From: Ruegeria sp. HKCCD8929
Lineage (GTDB): Bacteria > Pseudomonadota > Alphaproteobacteria > Rhodobacterales > Rhodobacteraceae
Reading direction: 5' to 3'
Assembly: GCF_013031405.1 (NCBI RefSeq)
Contig: NZ_WPZY01000007.1
Coordinates: forward strand, 62,001 to 126,000
Length of the DNA stretch: 64,000 nt
The notes under the pieces are model-generated. The model was not told where the DNA came from, searched no databases, and was given only the letters and a program-made list of their open reading frames with translations. Of the stretch, positions 18,593 through 26,723 are shown piece after piece (position 1 is the first letter of the stretch; each line of letters starts with the position of its first letter). The position numbers and the translations under genes were made by a program.

Positions 18593-19363
18593 TCAAACCT
18601 GCAGAACGCTCGACACAAGCAGCTGTGTATAGGCATGCTGCGGATCGTCCAGCACCTGATCGGTCAGCCCGGCCTCGACCACGCGGCCATCCTTCATCAC
18701 CATCAGCCGGTCGGCCAGCAGCCGCACCACCGCCAGATCATGGGTCACGATGATGGCGCTCAACCCCATCTCGCGCACCAGCCCGCGCAACAGGTCCAGC
18801 AGCCGCGCCTGAACCGAGACATCCAGGCCCCCCGTCGGCTCATCCATGAACACCAGCCGCGGCCCGGTCACCAGATTACGCGCGATCTGCAACCGCTGCT
18901 GCATACCGCCGGAAAAAGCTGTGGGGCGGTCATCGACGCGGGTTTCGTCGATCTCGACCCGGCCCAGCCAGTCCAGCGCCCTCTCCCGGATATGCCCATA
19001 GTGGCGATCGCCGACGGCCATCAGCCGCTCACCGATATTGCCGCCCGCACTGACCGACAAACGCAACCCGTCGCGCGCGTGCTGATGCACAAAGGCCCAG
19101 TCGGTGCGCCCCAGCATCCGGCGTTCGGGCTCGGACATGGTGACGGTATCCACCGGCCCGTCAGCACGGGTGTCAAAGATCACCTGCCCCGCATCGGGCT
19201 CCAGATGCCCCGCCAGACAGTTGAGCAGCGTCGACTTGCCCGAGCCACTTTCGCCCACGATTCCCATCACCTCGCCGGGATAGAGGTCAAAGCTCACCTC
19301 CGCGCAGCCGATCCGCGCGCCATAACGCTTTTCGATGCCCTTCACTTGCAACAACGGCGTCAT
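18593..19363 (-). CDS. phnK: C-P lyase subunit PhnK (ABC-type ATPase)
   Basis: 256 residues. Walker A is GIVGESGSGKSTLLNCLAG (about 34-52), the signature is FSGGMQQRLQIARNLV and Walker B is LVFMDEPTGGLDVSV. It resembles oligopeptide importer ATPases but has no cognate permease here. In the known complex it docks on PhnJ. Its ATG directly follows the phnJ stop (TAG at 19364-19366). Confidence 0.96.
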   Translation of the reverse strand: MTPLLQVKGIEKRYGARIGCAEVSFDLYPGEVMGIVGESGSGKSTLLNCLAGHLEPDAGQVIFDTRADGPVDTVTMSEPERRMLGRTDWAFVHQHARDGLRLSVSAGGNIGERLMAVGDRHYGHIRERALDWLGRVEIDETRVDDRPTAFSGGMQQRLQIARNLVTGPRLVFMDEPTGGLDVSVQARLLDLLRGLVREMGLSAIIVTHDLAVVRLLADRLMVMKDGRVVEAGLTDQVLDDPQHAYTQLLVSSVLQV

Positions 19364-20221
19364 CTATGCGTCCTCCCGACCCATGCGTCCCACATGCCCC
19401 GCCTCGCGGCGCGCACGGCAATAATCGGTGTCCGAGCAGACAAACATCCGGCTGCCCGCATCATCCATGATCACCTCGTCCAGATAGCTGTCCTCGGCGG
19501 CACACAGGTCACAGGGATGATCGGCCTTGGTCGGTTCAAAGGGGTGATCCTCAAAATCCAGACTGACCACCTTGGTGTAAGGTGGTAGGGCATAGATCCG
19601 CTGCTCGCGCCCAGCACCGAACAACTGAATGGCCGCCATCTCCATCTTCGGGTTGTCGAATTTCGGGATCGGCGACGGGTCCATCACATACCGGTCCGCC
19701 ACCCGCACCGGATAGGCATACGCGGTCGAGATGGCGCCGTGCTGGCTGATATCCTCATAGAGCTTCACATGCATCAGCCCGTATTCCTCAAGCGCGTGCA
19801 TCTTGCGGGTCTCGGTCTCGCGCGGCTCCAGAAAACGCAGCGGTTCGGGGATCGGCACTTGATAGACGAGGATCTGCTCCTCGGTCAGCGGCGCCTCGGG
19901 AATGCGGTGGCGGGTTTGTATCACCGTGGCCTTCTCGGTCTCTTCGGTCGTGGCCACCCCGGCGGTGTTCTCAAAGAACTTGCGGATCGACACCGCGTTG
20001 GTGGTATCGTCAGCCCCCTGATCGATCACCTTGAACGTATCATCCGGCGTCAGAGTTGCCGCCGAAACCTGCACCCCGCCGGTCCCCCAACCATAAGGCA
20101 TCGGCATCTCACGGCTGGCAAACGGCACCTGATAACCTGGCACGGCAAGCCCCTTGAGAATGGCCCTCCGGATCATCCGTTTGGTCTGCTCGTCCAAATA
20201 GGCGAAGTTGTACTCGCTCAT
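19364..20221 (-). CDS. phnJ: Alpha-D-ribose 1-methylphosphonate 5-phosphate C-P lyase PhnJ
   Basis: 285 residues. This radical-SAM-like enzyme cleaves the C-P bond to methane (or another alkane) and a cyclic ribose phosphate. The cluster motif CX2CX21CX5C is complete at Cys237, 240, 262 and 268. The glycyl-radical site is in VPGYQVPF (Gly29, equal to Gly32 of E. coli). The PMPYGWGTGGVQ loop is intact. Its start overlaps the stop of the inserted DUF559 gene (ATGA), so its translation is now coupled to that gene rather than to phnI. Confidence 0.98.
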   Translation of the reverse strand: MSEYNFAYLDEQTKRMIRRAILKGLAVPGYQVPFASREMPMPYGWGTGGVQVSAATLTPDDTFKVIDQGADDTTNAVSIRKFFENTAGVATTEETEKATVIQTRHRIPEAPLTEEQILVYQVPIPEPLRFLEPRETETRKMHALEEYGLMHVKLYEDISQHGAISTAYAYPVRVADRYVMDPSPIPKFDNPKMEMAAIQLFGAGREQRIYALPPYTKVVSLDFEDHPFEPTKADHPCDLCAAEDSYLDEVIMDDAGSRMFVCSDTDYCRARREAGHVGRMGREDA

Positions 20222-20559
20222 CTCTCGATCTCATCTGAGAGCCGGGCCAGCACACCCGGCAGGTTGGTCAGGATATCGGAATTCCAAAATCGCAGGACGC
20301 GAAACCCTTGTCCCTCAAGCCACTGATCGCGGCGCTGGTCGGTCAGGGCGTCTGCATGCTGCCCGCCATCCGCCTCGACCACGAGCATTCTCTCGGCGCA
20401 GAGGAAATCCACGATGTAAGGGCCGATCGGAACCTGACGGCGGAATTTCAGGCCCCGAAACCGCCGCGCCCGCAACGCAAACCACAACCGTTTCTCCGCT
20501 TCGGTCTGATCCCGCCGCAATTGCCGTGCCCTGGCCGTCTGCAACATGTTCTGACGCAT
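20218..20559 (-). CDS. DUF559 (Vsr-like) endonuclease-domain protein inserted in the phn operon
   Basis: 113 residues from the ATG at 20559. A canonical DUF559 domain fills it: RRDQTEAEKRLWFALRARRF, FRRQVPIGPYIVDF, VVEADGGQHAD, then VLRFWNSDILTN. D in VDF and E in VVEADGG are the likely PD-(D/E)xK metal ligands. A GAGGGG ribosome site for this start is supplied by the end of the adjacent 23-bp inverted repeat. A longer frame reaching 20682 would translate the repeat (PHPNPLPLGERVRVRG) and run into phnI, which I think is spurious. It is not part of known C-P lyase systems, and its substrate is unknown. Confidence 0.82.
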   Translation of the reverse strand: MRQNMLQTARARQLRRDQTEAEKRLWFALRARRFRGLKFRRQVPIGPYIVDFLCAERMLVVEADGGQHADALTDQRRDQWLEGQGFRVLRFWNSDILTNLPGVLARLSDEIER

Positions 20560-20563
20560 ACTT

Positions 20564-20612
20564 CCCCTCACCCTAACCCTCTCCCCCAAGGGGAGAGGGT
20601 TAGGGTGAGGGG
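20564..20612. repeat. Perfect 23-bp inverted repeat with 3-nt loop (CCCTAACCCTC type)
   Basis: Left arm 20564-20586 begins CCCCTCACCCTAACC; right arm 20590-20612 is its exact complement; the loop is CAA. It fills the phnI to DUF559 gap. I recognise this as a palindromic sequence dispersed in many proteobacterial genomes and, from memory, often found beside DUF559 genes. Confidence 0.9.
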
Positions 20613-20626
20613 CTGCAACATCGCGG

Positions 20627-21730
20627 TCATTCCGCCGCCTCCGGAACATCGGCACCACTCGCCACCCGCGCCTCGGCTTCACGCCGCAACTTGCGCACCA
20701 GTTCCAGCTCGGACTGGAAATCCACGTAATGCGGCAGCTTGATATGTTCGAGAAACCCGGTCGCCTGAATGTTGTCTGCGTGGCTCAGGACAAACTCCTC
20801 ATCCTGCGCCGGTGCACCCAGATCGTCCTCGCCCAGTTCCTCCCAACGCAGCGCCCGGTCCACCAGCGCCATGGCGATGGATTTCCGCTCGGACTGGCCA
20901 AAAACCAGACCATAGCCCCGGGTGAACTGAGGCGGCTCGGTCTTTGACCCCTTGAACTGGTTTACCGTCTCGCATTCGGTCAGTTCGATCTCACCGATCT
21001 CGATGGCAAAGCCCAGTTCCGGGACCTCCATCTCGACCGCGACCTTGCCGATCCGCAACTCGCCCACGAAGGCATGGTTGCGCGCATAGCCGCGCTGGGT
21101 CGAGTAGGCCATGCCAAGGACAAACCCCTCATCCCCCCGTGTCAGCGACTGCAGCCGAAGCGGCCGGTTTGACGGAAACTCCATCGGTTCGCGCGTGAGG
21201 TCACCGGGGACTGCATCGCTTTCGGGTTCACTCTGAATGATATCCTCGCCCTGCAGGAACTCGCTGATATGCGGTGTCCGCTCTTCGCGCGGTTCAGCGG
21301 CGGCGGCAGGCGGCACCTCACCTTCGGCGGCCAGTTTGAAATCCAGCAGCCGATGCGTGTAGTCGAAGGTCGGCCCCAGAACCTGCCCGCCCGGCGCGTC
21401 CTTGAAGGTGGCCGAGATGCGGCGGTCGCAGGCCATCTCGCCGGTCTCGACGGGCTGCGTGTAGCCAAATCGCGGCAGCGTGGTGCGGTAGGCGCGGATC
21501 AGGAAAATGGCCTCGATCAGATCGCCCCGCGCCTGCTTGATCGCCAGCGCGGCAAGATCCGGGTCGTAAAGCGAGCCCTCGGCCATCACCCGGTTGACGG
21601 CAAGGCCCAACTGCTCTCGGATCTGGGCCAAACTGAGTTCGGCGACATCGGTATCCCCACGCCGCTCCTCGGCCAACCAGGCATGAGCGTTCTCAATGGC
21701 GGTCTCACCGCCTTTGACAGCAACATACAT
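20627..21730 (-). CDS. phnI: C-P lyase subunit PhnI
   Basis: 367 residues. Nucleosidase-like core subunit that with PhnG, PhnH and PhnL displaces adenine from ATP to attach methylphosphonate to ribose. Recognised by MYVAVKGGETAIENAHAWLA at the N-terminus, QIREQLGLAVNRVMAEGSL (about 37-55) and the conserved LSHADNIQATGFLEHIKLPH (about 315-334). Starts 3 bp after phnH. Its 3' end is followed at once by the inverted repeat and the DUF559 gene. Confidence 0.96.
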   Translation of the reverse strand: MYVAVKGGETAIENAHAWLAEERRGDTDVAELSLAQIREQLGLAVNRVMAEGSLYDPDLAALAIKQARGDLIEAIFLIRAYRTTLPRFGYTQPVETGEMACDRRISATFKDAPGGQVLGPTFDYTHRLLDFKLAAEGEVPPAAAAEPREERTPHISEFLQGEDIIQSEPESDAVPGDLTREPMEFPSNRPLRLQSLTRGDEGFVLGMAYSTQRGYARNHAFVGELRIGKVAVEMEVPELGFAIEIGEIELTECETVNQFKGSKTEPPQFTRGYGLVFGQSERKSIAMALVDRALRWEELGEDDLGAPAQDEEFVLSHADNIQATGFLEHIKLPHYVDFQSELELVRKLRREAEARVASGADVPEAAE

Positions 21731-21733
21731 CGC

Positions 21734-22309
21734 TCAGCCCTCCGCAATGATCTGAGTGCTGCGTGGCAGGGCCGCGACCTGAGTGCCACCGGTCAGGAAG
21801 AAATCGCAGCCCAGCGGGTAGAGCGCCGCGTTGGCCTGCATCACCGGGATATCCGGCAGCGACAGGCGGGCGCTGTCTCTTATACCGGGGCCACGCAGCA
21901 CCGCGCCGGATTGCGCCAGCGCATCGCATTCCACGATCAGCGTCGCGGACCGATCGGGGTATTCCGGTGTGCCGATGCGGTAGGCATCAAGCGGCACCAG
22001 CGCTCCCCAGCGGCCAACCGCGAAATCGGCCTCGGCAGCGGTCACGAACGGAGCCCCGGTATGAAAGGCCAGCCATTGTCGCACCTCTGCCGTGTCGATC
22101 TCACAAGCCAGATAAATGCCGGTCTCCGGATCGCAGAGGGTCAGCAGCAGCGTTCCCGCCGCCACGGACAGGGGCTCCGGGGGTACGGCTCCGGTCAATT
22201 CACGGATCTCGCCGGGCCGCGACATCACCGTCATCGCAGCGCGAAAGGCATGGGCCGCATCCAATGGCGCATTGCGGAAACCGCCAGAGAATTGGGTTTG
22301 CGCGCTCAT
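21734..22309 (-). CDS. phnH: C-P lyase subunit PhnH
   Basis: 191 residues, pseudo-PLP-transferase fold and structural core subunit. Recognised by AFRAAMTVMSRPGEIRELTG (about 22-41), a conserved start, and by PLGCDFFLTGGTQVAALPRS at the C-terminus. It overlaps phnG by one base. Confidence 0.95.
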   Translation of the reverse strand: MSAQTQFSGGFRNAPLDAAHAFRAAMTVMSRPGEIRELTGAVPPEPLSVAAGTLLLTLCDPETGIYLACEIDTAEVRQWLAFHTGAPFVTAAEADFAVGRWGALVPLDAYRIGTPEYPDRSATLIVECDALAQSGAVLRGPGIRDSARLSLPDIPVMQANAALYPLGCDFFLTGGTQVAALPRSTQIIAEG

Positions 22310-22767
22310 CAGTCCTCTCCCCGCACCATGGTAAAGAATTCGACCTTGGTGGCAGCCGCCTTGGCCGCCCGCGCTGCCTTGGCCGCACGCATCTGTCCGG
22401 CCAGCGGGTCAAGCACGACGGCCCGTACCGAGGCCGCCGCCCCGGTCTGCATCAGCGCATCGATCAGCGCCGCAGCCTCGGCCTTGGGTTTGGAGCGGCC
22501 CTGCACGTAGCCATGCCCGACGGTCCCATCCGCCAGCACCAGCGAACAGCGCGTCACCGTCATCTCGCCCAGATTGAAGGCCGCGCCGGTGCCGCCCATG
22601 CGGCCCCGCACCATCACGCCACCCACCTCGGGCGCGCGCAGCCATTCGAAGGCGGGGCGTTCCGACACTTCCCCCCACAACGCCATCAGCGCGCTTTCGG
22701 GGGCCTTGGCCAGCAGGCTCATCCAACCTCTGCGCACTTCAGCGTCGATTTCCGTCTCGTTTGCCAT
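22309..22767 (-). CDS. phnG: C-P lyase subunit PhnG
   Basis: 152 residues from the ATG at 22767 (MANETEID), chosen for its AGAGG site. A frame opening 39 bp upstream would run through the operator. Diagnostic segments are RRGWMSLLAKAPESAL, PEVGGVMVRGRMGGTGAAFN and GYVQGRSKPKAEAAALIDAL. First gene of the phnGHI-JKLN operon and divergent from phnF. Confidence 0.95.
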   Translation of the reverse strand: MANETEIDAEVRRGWMSLLAKAPESALMALWGEVSERPAFEWLRAPEVGGVMVRGRMGGTGAAFNLGEMTVTRCSLVLADGTVGHGYVQGRSKPKAEAAALIDALMQTGAAASVRAVVLDPLAGQMRAAKAARAAKAAATKVEFFTMVRGED

Positions 22768-22785
22768 GAAAGCCTCTTGGCCCGG

Positions 22786-22814
22786 TTGTCTACATAAACT
22801 ATACAACTAGACAA
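22786..22814. promoter_or_regulatory. Candidate PhnF operator
   Basis: Inverted half-sites TTGTCTA (22786-22792) and TAGACAA (22808-22814), with an extra TATACAA (22800-22806) between them. TTGTMTA/TAKACAA halves are typical of HutC-type GntR regulators. It lies 19 bp before the phnG start and 57 bp from phnF, so one site could control both directions. Confidence 0.65.
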
Positions 22815-22854
22815 ATCATACGCCTCCCGAGGCAATCGCGCAATCCACCTGCCC

Positions 22855-22872
22855 GTGAAGTTTTGATGACAT
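22855..22872 (-). promoter_or_regulatory. Candidate Pho box upstream of phnG
   Basis: On the minus strand it reads ATGTCAT-CAAA-ACTTCAC: two 7-mers resembling CTGTCAT with 4-nt spacing, as in PhoB boxes. It lies about 90 bp upstream of phnG in its direction of transcription and overlaps the phnF start codon. Confidence 0.55.
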
Positions 22873-23581
22873 GAGCCGCACACCCGTCTGGAAAAGCATC
22901 GCGCTCAGCTTGACCTCGGACATCGCCGAGGGGCGCTATGGCACCGGAGACCGCCTGCCGACCGAAGCGCAATTGTCCGCAACCCACGGCGTGAACCGCC
23001 ACACTGTACGGCGGGCGCTGGCGGAGATGGCGGAACAGGGCCTGGTCCATGCCCGGCGCGGTGCGGGTGTGTTCGTGGCGGCGCGACCGACGGAATATCC
23101 GATCGGCAAGCGGGTGCGCTATCACCAGAACATCTCGGCCAGCGGCAAGATCCCGGGCAAGAAGATCCTATCGCTGACCACCCACGCGGCGGATGAGGCC
23201 GAGGCCGAAGCGCTGGAGCTGAGCCCCGGCGATCCAGTCCATGTCTATGACGGCCTGTCCCTGGCCGACGGCCAACCCATTGCCGTGTTCCAAAGCGTCT
23301 TCCCCGCCGCCCGCTTTCCCGACCTGCTCAGCGCGCTGACCGAGACCCAATCGGTGACGAAAGCGCTGCAGATGAACGGCATCGCCGATTACACCCGCAT
23401 CTCGACCCGCCTGACCGCCCGTCAGGCCAGCGCCACCCAGGCCCTGCATCTGCGCCTCACCGAAGGGGCACCGGTGCTGCATTCGGTTGGTATCAATGCG
23501 GATCCCAACGGCGTGCCGGTGGAGTATGGCCGCACCTGGTTTGCGGGCGAGCGGGTAACCCTGACCCTGACCGACAGCTGA
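22871..23581 (+). CDS. phnF: GntR-family (HutC-type) regulator PhnF
   Basis: 236 residues. An N-terminal winged helix, GTGDRLPTEAQLSATHGVNR then HTVRRALAEMAEQGLV (about residues 22-57), is followed by a UTRA ligand domain (YPIGKRVRYHQNISASGKIP onward, about 78-235). Divergent from phnGHIJKLN, like PhnF proteins that repress C-P lyase genes. The operator lies in the shared intergenic region, and its start codon overlaps the candidate Pho box. Confidence 0.93.
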   Translation: MSRTPVWKSIALSLTSDIAEGRYGTGDRLPTEAQLSATHGVNRHTVRRALAEMAEQGLVHARRGAGVFVAARPTEYPIGKRVRYHQNISASGKIPGKKILSLTTHAADEAEAEALELSPGDPVHVYDGLSLADGQPIAVFQSVFPAARFPDLLSALTETQSVTKALQMNGIADYTRISTRLTARQASATQALHLRLTEGAPVLHSVGINADPNGVPVEYGRTWFAGERVTLTLTDS

Positions 23582-23611
23582 TCCAAACGATCCGTTCACG
23601 GGATCGGAAGT

Positions 23612-23741
23612 GCTCCCGCCTGCCTTCGGCCTCCTTGCGGAGACCTCAGCCAGTTGGGCCCGGCACCGCGCAATGCGCGGTGCCGGGCCCAAGGCTGCCA
23701 AGGATCATCGGCGCAGCCGATGATCCTGCGGGCGCGGGAGC
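23612..23741. repeat. Structured intergenic repeat, copy 2 (multi-hairpin)
   Basis: Between convergent phnF and the acyltransferase gene. An outer stem GCTCCCGC (23612-23619) pairs with GCGGGAGC (23734-23741). Inside are a perfect 18-bp stem led by TTGGGCCCGGC (23654-23692, loop AAT) and a 12-bp stem AGGATCATCGGC/GCCGATGATCCT (23701-23727, loop GCA). It could end transcription from both sides. Confidence 0.75.
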
Positions 23742-23788
23742 CCCATCGGATTGATCACTGTAACCCTCCGCGCGGTATGAGGGCTTGA

Positions 23789-24403
23789 TCACTCGTATTT
23801 TTCGAGGAACTCTTCGGCGCGCATGCTTCGAAAATCCGACAGAGCCACATGCAAGCGAGCATTGTCCCAATTCCACCAGGCCAGCGCCATCATGCGCTCG
23901 GCTGTGCCTTCAGAAAACCGGCGGCGGATCGGCTTGGCCGGCACGCCCGCCACAATCGTGTATGGCGGCACGTCCCGGGCCACGATGGCGCCCGACGCCA
24001 CCACTGCGCCATGGCCGATGGTGACCTCAGGCTTGATGATCGCTGCATGGCCGATCCAAGTGTCGTGGCCCACATATGCCGTCCGCCCGGACCGATGCGC
24101 GAACCAGTCCGCATCATGCTCCGCGTCGTCCCAATAATCCGCGGACCGATAGTGGAAATGGTGCAGAGAGGCTTTCTCCATCGGGTGATCCGTCGCCCCG
24201 ATCCGGGTGAAGCTGGCGATATTGGCGAACTTGCCGATACGTGCATTGGCGATGTCGCAGGTCCGGTCACAATAGGAATAGTCTCCGAACACGGTGTTGG
24301 CGATCCGGCTGCCCGCACCGATCTCGACATATTCGCCAAAGGAACTGTCGGTGATCTGACAATCAGGGTGGATGAACGGCTGGTCGGATCGCAAACGCGC
24401 CAT
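23789..24403 (-). CDS. Phosphonate-locus hexapeptide-repeat acyltransferase (phn_thr-fam)
   Basis: 204 residues from the ATG at 24403. A left-handed beta-helix acetyltransferase: repeats such as [40 protein letters not shown] and [20 protein letters not shown], with catalytic His probably in [18 protein letters not shown]. Matches the transferase family found with phn genes, annotated as chloramphenicol-acetyltransferase-like. It may N-acetylate aminophosphonates, like PhnO. Last gene of the phnCDEE operon. Confidence 0.88.
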   Translation of the reverse strand: MARLRSDQPFIHPDCQITDSSFGEYVEIGAGSRIANTVFGDYSYCDRTCDIANARIGKFANIASFTRIGATDHPMEKASLHHFHYRSADYWDDAEHDADWFAHRSGRTAYVGHDTWIGHAAIIKPEVTIGHGAVVASGAIVARDVPPYTIVAGVPAKPIRRRFSEGTAERMMALAWWNWDNARLHVALSDFRSMRAEEFLEKYE

Positions 24404-24424
24404 CGGCTCTGCCCTCAAACTCGA

Positions 24425-25792
24425 TTACGGCAACAGGAAGCGCCTGGCCTTCGGATCGCGCGGCCTGCGACGTGCCCGACCCTCACCCCGGATCAACCGC
24501 CTGCGCAGCCACCCCGAGAACCAGTCCATCAGCATCACCATCAGGATGATGAGCACGATGTAATAGGCCACCTCTTCCCAGTCCTTCTGGGTGATGATCG
24601 CCTGCGTCAGCAGCAACCCTATCCCGCCCCCGGTGATCGCCCCGATGATAGTGGCGCTGCGGGTGTTGGATTCGAGGAAATAGAGCAACTGGCTGAGCAA
24701 CACCGGCGTGATCTGCGGGATCACGCCAAAGCGGTAGCGCTGCGGCGCGTTGGCGCCGGTGGACTGCACCCCCTCGATCTGCTTCCGGTCCACATTCTCC
24801 AACGCTTCCGAGAAGATCTTGCCGAACGTGCCTGTATCGGTGATCAGGATCGCCAGAGCCCCGGTCAGCGGGCCGGGGCCAAAGGCGCGGGCTAGCACCA
24901 CGGTCCAGATCAGCGCATCGACCCCGCGCACGAAGTCGAACACTCGGCGCATGGCAAACCGCACCGACCGAAACGGGTTGAAGTTGCGGGTGGCGAGGAA
25001 CGCCAGCGGCAAAGCCACGATCCCCGCACCCAGCGTGCCGAGAAAGGCCATCAGGATGGTCTCGAAAATCGCCCAGGCCACGTCCTTGTGCCGCCACATG
25101 GCGTTGTTCCAAAAGTCGCGCCAGATCGCCCCGCCCTCGCCGCTTGCCGCAAGCCGCATAACCTCGAGCAGGGATTTGCCGTGATAGGGGCTGTCGAGGG
25201 TGAACCAGAACAGCTCCCACCCGGCGAAATAGCGGAACACCTCCGCCCGGTTGCGGGTGACGGTCAGGCGGCCCGCATCAGTGGTGATCGCCAGCCGGTT
25301 TTTCGAGACATTGATCCACGCAGGCACCGCGCCTGGCGGCAACTCGGCCTGCACGCCCGCCGACCGGTTGGGCGTGGCTCGCACGGTGCCATAGCCGGGA
25401 ATGTCATACTCCACCGTCCCAGCGCCAAACCGCACCACATGACCGCCTTCCAGATCGACAACGGCAGTGTCCCCAAGCGCCACCCAATCCGGCGTCATAC
25501 CCTCGGGATACGCGCCCATGCGCTCGCCTTCGATGGCAACCGAGACCACGCCCGAACGATTGTCGCGGGTCACATGGGTCTTGTAGCTGTAGCTGTCGGA
25601 CACCAGCGTCCTGCCGTTCTTCCAGCTTGCGCCGTCATACAGCCCGGGAACATCGAAGGCGAAGAAGATATAGATCAGATAGATCAGCACCAGCGCAGGC
25701 AGGCCGAAATTCAGCAGCCGCTTGCGGGCGAACAAACGCCCGGCCTCCAGCTTCAGCGCATCGGTGGACAGGTCGGTTGCGAAACTGCTCAT
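24425..25792 (-). CDS. phnE: Phosphonate ABC transporter permease PhnE (long, second copy)
   Basis: 455 residues, long for PhnE (about 270-290). TM1 is at about 27-47 (NFGLPALVLIYLIYIFFAFD), followed by a periplasmic insert of about 170 residues with beta-rich sequence, then the normal permease core. The core has the coupling loop ENVDRKQIEGVQSTGANAPQ and ITGGGIGLLLTQAI. It forms the pore with the partner at 25789, with which it overlaps by 4 bp. Confidence 0.93.
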   Translation of the reverse strand: MSSFATDLSTDALKLEAGRLFARKRLLNFGLPALVLIYLIYIFFAFDVPGLYDGASWKNGRTLVSDSYSYKTHVTRDNRSGVVSVAIEGERMGAYPEGMTPDWVALGDTAVVDLEGGHVVRFGAGTVEYDIPGYGTVRATPNRSAGVQAELPPGAVPAWINVSKNRLAITTDAGRLTVTRNRAEVFRYFAGWELFWFTLDSPYHGKSLLEVMRLAASGEGGAIWRDFWNNAMWRHKDVAWAIFETILMAFLGTLGAGIVALPLAFLATRNFNPFRSVRFAMRRVFDFVRGVDALIWTVVLARAFGPGPLTGALAILITDTGTFGKIFSEALENVDRKQIEGVQSTGANAPQRYRFGVIPQITPVLLSQLLYFLESNTRSATIIGAITGGGIGLLLTQAIITQKDWEEVAYYIVLIILMVMLMDWFSGWLRRRLIRGEGRARRRPRDPKARRFLLP

Positions 25793-26658
25793 GCCTTCAC
25801 CCCATGGGCCAGGCGGTCGCGCAGATGGCCCGAGATCTGGTCCACCACGACGATGGTGACGAAAAGCAGGAGGAAGATGGCGGCGGCCTCATCGTAACGC
25901 CCCTGCCCCCAGGACATGGCATTGCGCAGCTCATACCCGATGCCGCCCGCACCGACGAAGCCGAGGATGGCCGAGGCGCGGATATTGATCTCGAACCGCA
26001 GCAGCGCATAGCTGACATAGTTCGGACCCACCTGCGGGATCACCCCCAGATACATGCGCTGGGACCAGTTGGCGCCGACGGATTGCAGCCCCTCGACCGG
26101 CTTCAATGATGCGTTCTCGTTCACCTCGGAAAACAGCTTGCCCAGCGCGCCCGCCGTATGGATGGCGATGGCGATCATGGCCGGGACCGGGCCGCCGCCC
26201 AGCACGAAGATCAGCACCAGTGCAATGACGATCTCGGGGATGGCGCGGCAGATATCCGAGATGCGGCGAAACAGCGGGATCAGCGCGGGCCAGAGCGCCA
26301 TGCCCCGCGTGGACATCAGCGCCAGGAAGGTGCCGGCGATCAAACCGATCAGGGTCGAGGCGGCGGCGATGTTCAGCGTCTCGATCAGCGCCGGAAGGAA
26401 ATGCGCCAGATGCGCGGGCAACTGTCCTATCTCGGCCCAGGCCTCGGCCAGCACCTCGGAAGGGTAATCGAGGATACGCCGCCAACCATCGGCAAAACTG
26501 CCCGCATTGCGCGCGTCCGCCGTGCGGAACCCGGCCGCCATCAGGGCAACGAACAGGATCAGGAGGATACTGCCATAGACCCGCTTGCGCCGTGTGAGCG
26601 CGGTATAGTCCTCGCGGATTCGGGCGAGGCGCGCGGCACCCGCGGTCAGGTCTGTCAT
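25789..26658 (-). CDS. phnE: Phosphonate ABC transporter permease PhnE (short, first copy)
   Basis: 289 residues with about six membrane segments. The coupling loop is NENASLKPVEGLQSVGANWS, and the distal segment is ILGFVGAGGIGYELRNAM, both standard for PhnE. Standard length. Follows phnD by 65 bp and overlaps the long permease, implying a heterodimeric channel. Confidence 0.95.
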   Translation of the reverse strand: MTDLTAGAARLARIREDYTALTRRKRVYGSILLILFVALMAAGFRTADARNAGSFADGWRRILDYPSEVLAEAWAEIGQLPAHLAHFLPALIETLNIAAASTLIGLIAGTFLALMSTRGMALWPALIPLFRRISDICRAIPEIVIALVLIFVLGGGPVPAMIAIAIHTAGALGKLFSEVNENASLKPVEGLQSVGANWSQRMYLGVIPQVGPNYVSYALLRFEINIRASAILGFVGAGGIGYELRNAMSWGQGRYDEAAAIFLLLFVTIVVVDQISGHLRDRLAHGVKA

Positions 26659-26723
26659 GGAATACTCCCGAGAAGGGCAGGGCCCGGCGCTCAGGCCGGA
26701 CCCTGCAAATTGAGGCGCAGGCC

